NCBI GenBank assembly: GCA_025354065.1
Contig: JANXNM010000611.1
Coordinates: 1-5,065 of the forward strand
Reading direction: 5' to 3'
DNA length: 5,065 bases
Source of the DNA: Synechococcales cyanobacterium 340R_concoct_173_sub
Lineage (GTDB): Bacteria; Cyanobacteriota; Cyanobacteriia; Leptolyngbyales; Leptolyngbyaceae
The translations under genes and the position numbers were made by a program. The notes under the pieces were generated by a model. It saw nothing but the letters and a program-made list of their open reading frames with translations, was not told where the DNA came from and ran no database searches. This document shows, piece after piece, positions 1 through 5,065 of this stretch. The stretch's first letter is position 1; each line of letters starts with the position of its first letter.

Positions 1-989
1 CACGTCAATCGATCGCGCAATTGATGCGGATGTCGGCAGGTAATTTGATACCCGATCGCAATCAACAATACGGAGACTATGACAATTGGCAAACAAAAGG
101 GTAAATAGAATACATGACGACGATCGCGTTGAATCATTTTACTCATCCGATCAATACCGATAGCTAGGTTCGATCGATATTGGGTAATGCTTGGATCATC
201 CGAAAATCCATCATTATCTATCAACTCCTTTCCTGTCCCTTTCGGATCAAACGTGGCTAAGAGGGATTTTAACAATCGTTTTTGCCAATAAAAATCATGC
301 CCAATCAACAAAAAACGTTTGAAATAATGCCCTAATCCATTAGGTGATGCATGAAGCGATCGGGCCTTGGGTTGTCGCCAAATGGTATATCCAGCCGCTA
401 GTAATGTTTTGGCATGAATAACACAATTCCCGCGATACAAAGGCAAATTAGTTGGAATTGGAATAGCTTCAAGTACCGATCGTCTGAATGCGACATTATT
501 TAAAAAGTACTGATTAACTGGGAAAAGATCCGATCGACCCGAGTATTGTGGAAAGATATAACATAATGCCATCGCTGTCCCATAGAGTCCAACCCCATCC
601 GTCGTAGTCTCGCCACCAACAATTTGAATATTCACATTATCGAAGCTGCCGATAAGTGCTGCTAACCAATCGCCTTCATAAATGCAATCTGAGTCGTAAT
701 AGACAATAATTTCACCTGTTGTCCATTCAAGGCCGAACATTTTAGACTCATAGTATTTAGTCTCTGGCGGAGCGGTTTTAATGGTGAGCCAAGGATAACT
801 TAGTTGTAATTGATTAAGAAATTGTCTGGGTATATTTCCACTGTCAATTAAGACTACTTCATTTGCTTGTTCAAGCGACTGGGCTGCAAGTGATACGATC
901 GATTTCTGCAATCTGTCTATATCAGAAGTCTCTATATTTTCAGTCTCTAAAATGATAGAAAATGTTATCTCGTTCATAGTTCTATTCAT
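1..989 (-). CDS. Family-2 glycosyltransferase, C-terminus cut by window edge
   Basis: A frame open from 989 to the left edge gives 329 residues without a stop. It is predicted to transfer a sugar from a nucleotide-sugar donor, probably at the inner membrane. The fold fits a GT-A glycosyltransferase: an N-terminal beta strand (FSIILETEN, about 10-18), LIDSG at 47-51 in the place of the usual second strand, and a DxD-type metal/nucleotide motif YYDSD at 97-101. NNVAFRR at 164-170 resembles the acceptor-side region of the family. A hydrophobic stretch at about 296-317 (LPFCLPIVIVSVLLIAIGY) looks like a membrane anchor. The usual downstream ED catalytic-base motif seems absent; the equivalent place reads YRGNCVIHA (185-193). 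The start at 989 overlaps the nuclease stop by 8 nt (ATGAATAG). An in-frame ATG at 977 is equally possible, and neither has a clear Shine-Dalgarno. Acceptor and sugar are unknown. Family assignment is fairly sure; role is not. Confidence 0.82.
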   Translation of the reverse strand, partial: MNRTMNEITFSIILETENIETSDIDRLQKSIVSLAAQSLEQANEVVLIDSGNIPRQFLNQLQLSYPWLTIKTAPPETKYYESKMFGLEWTTGEIIVYYDSDCIYEGDWLAALIGSFDNVNIQIVGGETTTDGVGLYGTAMALCYIFPQYSGRSDLFPVNQYFLNNVAFRRSVLEAIPIPTNLPLYRGNCVIHAKTLLAAGYTIWRQPKARSLHASPNGLGHYFKRFLLIGHDFYWQKRLLKSLLATFDPKGTGKELIDNDGFSDDPSITQYRSNLAIGIDRMSKMIQRDRRHVFYLPFCLPIVIVSVLLIAIGYQITCRHPHQLRDRLT

Positions 990-1542
990 TAGAAAGCCCG
1001 AGAAGTTCTGTTTGTGAAGCTTCGGGCAGTAGGCGAGACTCTATTGGGTAAGATGCTATTGAGCGAGAGGGCATGGGGCGTGCGGTCCAGGGTTTTTTGC
1101 CCGAAATCAAAATATCCCACCAATGAAAGTGCATCGCTAAAAGATGATCGAGTTCTTTAGTATCCTTGGTCGATCGGCCTGCATCAAATATATCGGGCAA
1201 ACAATAGGCCGCAATTTCTGATGCCTGCAACATATGCAATACTCCAACCGAAAAACCACCACCTGCATAGACAATACAACCACCCATGGGTAATGCTTTC
1301 ATATTTTGCATCGCATAGGGAATCTTTTCGTCAGCCGTTCCAGAACTGTCTTGAAATTTACATTCGATGGCAAAAGCTTTAGGGTTTTGATCTGAGATTA
1401 AAAGCATATCAACCCGACGATTTTTACCAATAATAGATTTACCAATGCTAACTTCTCGGTAGATTTGAATACCCCGATCGCTGAAATTCCAGTGTAAGTA
1501 ATCTGCAATCAAATTAGCATACTCGTATCCACTCATAGCCAT
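982..1542 (-). CDS. PD-(D/E)XK nuclease, probable restriction endonuclease partner of the adjacent methyltransferase
   Basis: This small 186-residue protein carries the signature of the PD-(D/E)XK nuclease superfamily: GKNRRVDML, with Asp45, followed by AFAIECK, with Glu60 and Lys62, and a conserved-looking EKIPYAMQNM helix at 72-81. Glu7 or Glu30 could supply the upstream acidic residue. A core of this kind binds Mg2+ and hydrolyses DNA phosphodiester bonds. It lies 24 nt after a DNA methyltransferase on the same strand, which makes a type II restriction enzyme the best reading. The C-terminal half (LDHLLAMHFHWWD, 131-143) has no motif I can name, and the last 35 residues look low in structure. 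The start at ATG 1542 is preceded by GGACAG as a possible weak ribosome site; ATG 1536 (Met3) is an alternative. A general nuclease or repair function cannot be excluded. Its stop codon overlaps the start of the glycosyltransferase. Confidence 0.75.
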   Translation of the reverse strand: MAMSGYEYANLIADYLHWNFSDRGIQIYREVSIGKSIIGKNRRVDMLLISDQNPKAFAIECKFQDSSGTADEKIPYAMQNMKALPMGGCIVYAGGGFSVGVLHMLQASEIAAYCLPDIFDAGRSTKDTKELDHLLAMHFHWWDILISGKKPWTARPMPSRSIASYPIESRLLPEASQTELLGLSNE

Positions 1543-1566
1543 AATTCTGTCCAGATTCAGGTCAAG

Positions 1567-2277
1567 TTATATCAAATTCAGAATCGCAATCTCAGGATTC
1601 AAAAAGTCATTCATTCGGGTTTGAGAAATTTCTACCGCTTCAGAACAAATATCATTCCCTAAAAAATCCCTATTTTGCTGAAGTGCCGCAAGTCCCACGC
1701 TTCCCGATCCCATAAATGGATCAACAATACATTCTCCAAGTTGAGTACTTTGCCGAATTAAAATTTCTGATACAGGAACAGGTTTCTCTGTGGGATACCC
1801 TCGAAAAATTCGGGGATATTGAATCACATCAGCAATAGATAGATCATTCAGTTTTCGCTTTCCTTTCTCAAAAAACAGAATCATCTCATAACGCGATCGG
1901 TAATGATAGCCCATCCCAATTTTTTGTTTATCCCATATAATTGGCTTCCAAAACCGAAACCCCGCCAACTCTGCGATCGGTTTCACCACAAACATCGTCT
2001 CTGCATCACAGAACAAATAAAAATGTCGATGATTTTTCAAAATTCGATAACATTCAACAAATAGTTCCTCAAAACGATCGTTCGGAAAAATCTGAAACCA
2101 GACATTACTCGATGCTTTACTATTCTTCAGCCGCGTGGTGGTACCAATGCGACGATGTTTTTCCAAAGATTCGTAAGGTGGATCCGTCACAATCAAATCA
2201 ACCGAGGCATTAGGTAACGATCGCAGCCAATCCACTGCATCTTGTTGATGGAGTTGAAAAGTCGGTAAATTCCCCAT
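1567..2277 (-). CDS. Beta-class DNA methyltransferase (N6_N4_Mtase family), probably adenine-N6
   Basis: This enzyme transfers a methyl group from S-adenosylmethionine to an exocyclic amino group in DNA. From the ATG at 2277 it has 236 residues. The catalytic motif IV TDPPY (Asp32-Tyr35) comes near the N-terminus, and the AdoMet-binding motif I DPFMGSGSVG (Asp186 onward) comes near the C-terminus, preceded by the motif-X-like segment YPTEKPVPVSEILIRQST (about 161-178). This order defines the beta class. DPPY rather than SPPY favours N6-adenine, but N4-cytosine is not excluded. No large separate target-recognition domain is visible; the segment around residues 44-62 (GTTTRLKNSKASSNVWF) may contribute to specificity. 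A longer frame opens at TTG 2298, but the sequence of a typical N-terminus (LPTFQLHQQDAVDWL) fits a start at 2277 better. It follows the GTPase by 48 nt and precedes the nuclease, so it is the likely protective half of an R-M pair. Similar enzymes also occur in phages. Confidence 0.92.
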   Translation of the reverse strand: MGNLPTFQLHQQDAVDWLRSLPNASVDLIVTDPPYESLEKHRRIGTTTRLKNSKASSNVWFQIFPNDRFEELFVECYRILKNHRHFYLFCDAETMFVVKPIAELAGFRFWKPIIWDKQKIGMGYHYRSRYEMILFFEKGKRKLNDLSIADVIQYPRIFRGYPTEKPVPVSEILIRQSTQLGECIVDPFMGSGSVGLAALQQNRDFLGNDICSEAVEISQTRMNDFLNPEIAILNLI

Positions 2278-2325
2278 CTCATAACCCAAAATACACAAGT
2301 ACTACTCTTTGGCTTATTCTAGTCG

Positions 2326-4059
2326 CTAGCGTGGCAAGGTCTCAAAGTTTTCCACTAACTCCAACTCCGCTGACTCTAATTCCGGTTCGGGTTCGGGCGG
2401 TTGAGATTCCAAAATAGGCAATTTCACCCGCACCTGTAAGTCTTTTGTTTGGGCTTCGGGAAGAGCTATGGTCTCTAAATTTTGTAGCTCTAAATTTTGC
2501 AGTTCTAAATTTTGTGATGATGCCCGACTGATAATTCGATCGAAGGCTTGAGTCACAAACCCTTGCAAAAACGCCGATCGTTGATTTTGTTGGAACACTG
2601 TTTTGATAATGGTTTGGAGCCGATCGCGTTGAATGGCCGGGGCTGTATTATTCAATGAACTGCTTGATGAGCGATCGTCACTTTCCCAATATTCAATGAG
2701 TGCCAATCCTGCAATTCGCGTTAAATATGCGCCACTCACACCCTGCACCGCGCCGCCCGCCATGTAGGTTAAGGCGTTGGTCTTAAGTAAGGCTCCGATC
2801 GCTTGGGTTGAGACTTCGACAATGCCAAGTTTTATCATCAATTCAGACAATGTTTTAGCAATGGTTTTCGCTTGATCTAGGGAAAACTTTTGTTGATACA
2901 AATTACTCAAATCCGCCACCATCTGACTGTTAATTGCCGCTGTTGCTAACAAGTCAATCGCGGGAAACGGAGTCGCAAAAGCTGTCCCCGCCACAACCCA
3001 CTGCGATCGTTCAATCATGGGCAAAGCACGAGTTCTACGTTTTTCATTCAGTTTTGCCTTGGCCACCACCTTCAGCGCCTCCGCATCCCCGAGCGAACTA
3101 GCAATTATTAATTTCTGTGCATCATTCAAAAGAATAGTTTGCAACCGCTGGGTGAGTTCGTCCACTTGAGGTTCGGGTTCTTCGAGCCATTCTTTGCTAC
3201 TGCCATCGTTTTGGTATTGCCGTACTTTAATCGGGCGAGGTTGAGAGGCGATCGCAATTACATCCTCTGCTGCAATCATCCCTGAAACCCGATCGCGAAT
3301 TTTAGCAAGTAGTTCAATCTGTTCTTTCGGTAAATATTGATCTTGTTTGTTCAGCACAATCACTGATCGACGGTAAGCCGCATTCAAATGCTGAAGAATT
3401 TTAAGTTCTGAATCCAGCAAATCGCCCATAACCACAAAAATAACCAAGTCCGCCGATTTCCCTATTGTCAGCGTATCCGCGTCATCGGCGGTCGTCAGAA
3501 TCGATCGAGTATCGGTAATTTGAACTTTGCGCGACAAATCTTTAAGCCAACTGTCCTGAAGCCAATGGGCACCGAGCCATTCATGCAGCGTAGTTTTACC
3601 CACGGCTTTACTACCTATAATCGCAAACTTCAAATAATCCCGTTTTAGCGCGGCCAAAATTTCGTGCAACTGCGATCGCAACGCTTCGGCCTGTTGAGTG
3701 GATTGCTCCCGATCGGGTTCATCGATCGCAAGTTCTTGCAGTTGGAGTGCGACTTGATTGACCACAGTTTCAGCTTCAATAATCGCCGATTTAACGCCTG
3801 CGATCGTCACAGGTTTTCGCCGAATCATACTCCCCGTCGGAAGGTTAGCCGCTTGCAACCCCAGCCATGCCAGCCCGCTCCCCAACACTATGGCAGGCAT
3901 CCAATCGCCCAACACATCCGTCACACCATCCAACGCCCAGATTGTGCCAGAAAGACCCAACGCTCCCAGTGCAATGGCTTGAGTCTTATTCACCAACCAC
4001 TTTGAAGACTTATACGAAACGTTCTGCTGCGATCGATCCTCGCCCAACGGTGCTGCCAT
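2326..4059 (-). CDS. Membrane-associated P-loop GTPase with DUF697-type C-terminal domain
   Basis: The 577-residue protein has two hydrophobic segments near the N-terminus (about 26-42 and 53-72), a linker with coiled-coil character (about 90-140), and then a GTPase domain. The P-loop is GSKAVGKTT (149-157) and the G4 motif is NKQD (237-240), giving guanine specificity; ASQ at 271-273 may be G5. G3, expected as DxxG, reads DTRS (183-186) and lacks the glycine. The C-terminal half has hydrophobic helices (354-376, then 430-455) of the DUF697 kind found in YcjF-like proteins. The tail is low complexity: a run of serines at 464-468, three NLELQ-like repeats at 517-529, and a Pro/Glu-rich end. 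The role of this family in cyanobacteria is not settled; a membrane-linked GTPase function is an inference. The start at ATG 4059 has GAGG two nt upstream and GGGGAG further upstream. It heads the minus-strand run leading to the methyltransferase. Confidence 0.85.
   Translation of the reverse strand: MAAPLGEDRSQQNVSYKSSKWLVNKTQAIALGALGLSGTIWALDGVTDVLGDWMPAIVLGSGLAWLGLQAANLPTGSMIRRKPVTIAGVKSAIIEAETVVNQVALQLQELAIDEPDREQSTQQAEALRSQLHEILAALKRDYLKFAIIGSKAVGKTTLHEWLGAHWLQDSWLKDLSRKVQITDTRSILTTADDADTLTIGKSADLVIFVVMGDLLDSELKILQHLNAAYRRSVIVLNKQDQYLPKEQIELLAKIRDRVSGMIAAEDVIAIASQPRPIKVRQYQNDGSSKEWLEEPEPQVDELTQRLQTILLNDAQKLIIASSLGDAEALKVVAKAKLNEKRRTRALPMIERSQWVVAGTAFATPFPAIDLLATAAINSQMVADLSNLYQQKFSLDQAKTIAKTLSELMIKLGIVEVSTQAIGALLKTNALTYMAGGAVQGVSGAYLTRIAGLALIEYWESDDRSSSSSLNNTAPAIQRDRLQTIIKTVFQQNQRSAFLQGFVTQAFDRIISRASSQNLELQNLELQNLETIALPEAQTKDLQVRVKLPILESQPPEPEPELESAELELVENFETLPR
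2474..2518 (-). repeat. Three tandem 15-bp repeats inside the GTPase gene
   Basis: Units begin at 2474, 2489 and 2504, each starting TCTAAATTTTG on the plus strand with small differences in the last four bases. The period of 15 is a multiple of three, so each unit encodes five residues (NLELQ, NLELQ, NLETI). Copy number could change without shifting the frame. The repeats sit in the variable tail after the DUF697-like region and probably form a flexible or short helical linker. Confidence 0.9.
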
Positions 4060-4109
4060 AACCTCATAACTCCCCGTAAAACCTGCGCAACCAAACCAGT
4101 CGTGCCCCT

Positions 4110-4138
4110 AGGATAGTTCATCTACAAGAGTTTGATAA
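4110..4138 (-). promoter_or_regulatory. Candidate promoter for the GTPase-led gene run
   Basis: On the minus strand TTATCA (4138-4133) and TATCCT (4115-4110) are separated by 17 nt. Each matches four of six consensus bases. It would start transcription near 4103, about 43 nt before the ATG at 4059. The match is weak; it is listed because the spacing is ideal and the only other transcription upstream ends at the terminator at 4173-4206. Confidence 0.35.
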
Positions 4139-4159
4139 AGCTGGAATCCCGATCAAAAG

Positions 4160-4206
4160 AAGAACAAAAACAAATCCCTTCAAGTTGGTGAGTGCTTGAA
4201 GGGATT
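4160..4206 (-). terminator. Intrinsic terminator of the tRNA-fMet transcript
   Basis: A perfect 12-bp stem, AATCCCTTCAAG at 4173-4184 and its complement at 4195-4206, encloses a 10-nt loop. On the minus strand the stem is followed by TGTTTTTGTTCTTC, a U-rich tract, so termination is oriented for the minus-strand tRNAs, whose last gene ends at 4216. On the plus strand no comparable T run follows. The terminator shields the GTPase promoter region from tRNA read-through. Confidence 0.88.
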
Positions 4207-4215
4207 CGCCTTTAA

Positions 4216-4289
<74 letters not shown>

Positions 4290-4343
4290 ATGATTATTTT
4301 TATAATTTGCAAGCTATTCGATTAGGAATAGCTTTTCGTTGAG
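4290..4343. other. AT-rich spacer between the tRNA copies with a 9-bp hairpin
   Basis: The 54-nt spacer holds a perfect inverted repeat: AAGCTATTC at 4311-4319 and GAATAGCTT at 4326-4334 around the 6-nt loop GATTAG. On the minus strand no direct U run follows the stem, but an AT-rich tract does, so it may be an RNA-processing structure or a weak attenuator between the two tRNAs. I see no -35/-10 pair that would serve the downstream copy alone. Confidence 0.6.
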
Positions 4344-4417
<74 letters not shown>

Positions 4418-4458
4418 ATATTGATCAAATTTGGCTGTTCGCCGCTTTCGACTTATTC

Positions 4459-4487
4459 AATATAGCAGAGTCAGCTAGAGAGTACAA
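4459..4487 (-). promoter_or_regulatory. Sigma-70-type promoter of the tandem tRNA-fMet genes
   Basis: On the minus strand TTGTAC (4487-4482) and TATATT (4464-4459) are separated by exactly 17 nt. The -10 box matches five of six consensus bases. Transcription would begin near 4452, about 35 nt before the first tRNA. No GCGATCGC or CGATCG occurs between 4035 and 4574, unlike the protein-coding parts. Confidence 0.7.
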
Positions 4488-4549
4488 CCCCCAAATTTAG
4501 GTGGGTCTCTGGATAGTCCATCAGTGCGAAAAACAGAGTTCATAACTGG

Positions 4550-4566
4550 TTGTATATTAAGTACAA
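4550..4566. promoter_or_regulatory. Inverted repeat TTGTA-N7-TACAA upstream of the response regulator
   Basis: A perfect 5-bp inverted repeat (4550-4554 and 4562-4566) lies 50 nt before the regulator start codon. It overlaps TATATT at 4553-4558, a -10-like box on the plus strand that has no good -35 match 17 nt upstream. An activator-dependent promoter or an operator for autoregulation is possible. This is inference from symmetry and position only. Confidence 0.3.
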
Positions 4567-4615
4567 GCTTTAACCGATCGCCAGCTTCTCACCCAGATAC
4601 TAGGCTACAAACACC

Positions 4616-5065
4616 ATGCAGATATTGATTGTTGAAGACGAAGTTGAAATTGCGGACCTGCTTCAGCTCTATTTAGAAAAAGAAGGCTTTACCTGCCGAG
4701 TCTGCCGGGACGGAATCAATGCGCTGGTCGTTTTTCAGGAAATGCAGCCGGACTTGGTGATTTTGGACCTGATGATTCCGGGATTAGATGGCCTGGAAGT
4801 CTGTGCTCGTATTCGTCAAAAGCCCGGTCTAAAAGATCCATACATTTTAATGTTGACGGCAAAGGGAGAAGAACTCGATCGGATCATTGGCCTATCTACT
4901 GGAGCCGATGATTATATGGTCAAGCCCTTCAGCCCCAAGGAACTCGTCGCCCGTGCCCGCGCATTATTAAGACGATCGCTGAGACAAGGCGGCCAAGGCA
5001 ACAGTTATCAAACCGCTAGCTTTACCTTAGATCTCGACCAACGATCGGTATCTCGCCATCTCAAC
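4616..5065 (+). CDS. OmpR/PhoB-type response regulator, C-terminus cut by window edge
   Basis: The first 150 residues are present. Residues 1-119 form a receiver domain with all expected residues: acidic pocket Glu7-Asp8, phosphoacceptor Asp51 (LVILDLMIPGLDG), Thr81 (LMLTAKGEE) and Lys103 (DDYMVKPFSPKEL), with Tyr100 as the switch aromatic. The order of alpha4-beta5-alpha5 elements fits the OmpR/PhoB group. After a short Gly/Gln linker (about 122-130), FTLDLDQRSVSRHLN is the expected beginning of the winged-helix DNA-binding domain, which continues beyond the window. Phosphorylated by a histidine kinase, it would bind DNA as a dimer and control transcription. ATG 4616 is the furthest possible start, because an in-frame TAG lies at 4601-4603. 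The ribosome site is weak. The partner kinase and targets are not visible, so I give no symbol. It is transcribed away from the tRNA genes. Confidence 0.94.
   Translation, partial: MQILIVEDEVEIADLLQLYLEKEGFTCRVCRDGINALVVFQEMQPDLVILDLMIPGLDGLEVCARIRQKPGLKDPYILMLTAKGEELDRIIGLSTGADDYMVKPFSPKELVARARALLRRSLRQGGQGNSYQTASFTLDLDQRSVSRHLN

Noticed and set aside
1941..2213. Plus-strand open frame of 90 codons inside the methyltransferase
   Set aside because: It lies antisense to a well-supported gene and its translation resembles no domain; it is a by-product of the coding frame opposite.
2324..2331. Palindrome CGCTAGCG over the GTPase stop codon
   Set aside because: Eight bases without loop or T tract are too short to call a terminator, and the palindrome is expected by chance now and then.
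3664..4061. Three overlapping plus-strand open frames opposite the start of the GTPase
   Set aside because: They are antisense to the GTPase coding region, rich in residues typical of frame shadows (Pro, Arg, Ser, His), and have no ribosome site or domain.
4487..4506. Imperfect hairpin ACCC...GGGT beside the tRNA promoter
   Set aside because: The stem is short with a mismatch and no T run on either strand; it is not supported as a terminator.
4552..4564. NtcA-like site GTA...TAC upstream of the response regulator
   Set aside because: The spacing is seven nucleotides, whereas NtcA sites have GTA-N8-TAC.
4567..4578. PHO-box-like sequence CTTTAACC
   Set aside because: It is a single imperfect unit without direct repeats, so it does not support control by a phosphate regulator or naming the response regulator SphR.

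Overview
The window looks like cyanobacterial chromosome. The HIP1 core CGATCG occurs about 32 times by hand count, and the full octamer GCGATCGC occurs twice (3248-3255 and 3672-3679). The initiator tRNAs carry no encoded CCA, and the GTPase/DUF697 protein and the OmpR-type regulator are of kinds common in cyanobacteria. The genus cannot be named from this sequence alone.

Layout. Positions 1-4059 hold four minus-strand genes that are tightly packed and probably co-transcribed, in the order: a membrane-associated P-loop GTPase with a DUF697-type C-terminus (2326-4059), a beta-class DNA methyltransferase (1567-2277), a PD-(D/E)XK nuclease (982-1542), and a family-2 glycosyltransferase that runs off the left edge (1-989). 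Gaps are 48 nt, 24 nt and then an 8-nt overlap. Positions 4173-4417 hold two identical initiator tRNA-fMet genes in tandem on the minus strand, with a good sigma-70-type promoter upstream (4459-4487) and a strong intrinsic terminator downstream (4173-4206). The terminator separates the tRNA unit from the GTPase promoter region. At the right edge a plus-strand OmpR/PhoB-type response regulator starts at 4616 and is cut by the window end. It is transcribed divergently from the tRNAs.

How the genes fit together. The methyltransferase and nuclease are adjacent and form a plausible compact type II restriction-modification pair with no obvious controller gene and no known specificity. The GTPase in front and the glycosyltransferase behind (which overlaps the nuclease stop codon) may be co-transcribed passengers or functional partners; the sequence does not decide this. 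The most interesting points are the R-M pair with its attached glycosyltransferase, the non-canonical G3 motif of the GTPase, and the duplicated initiator tRNA with a U50-U64 T-stem mismatch and a C1-U72 end.
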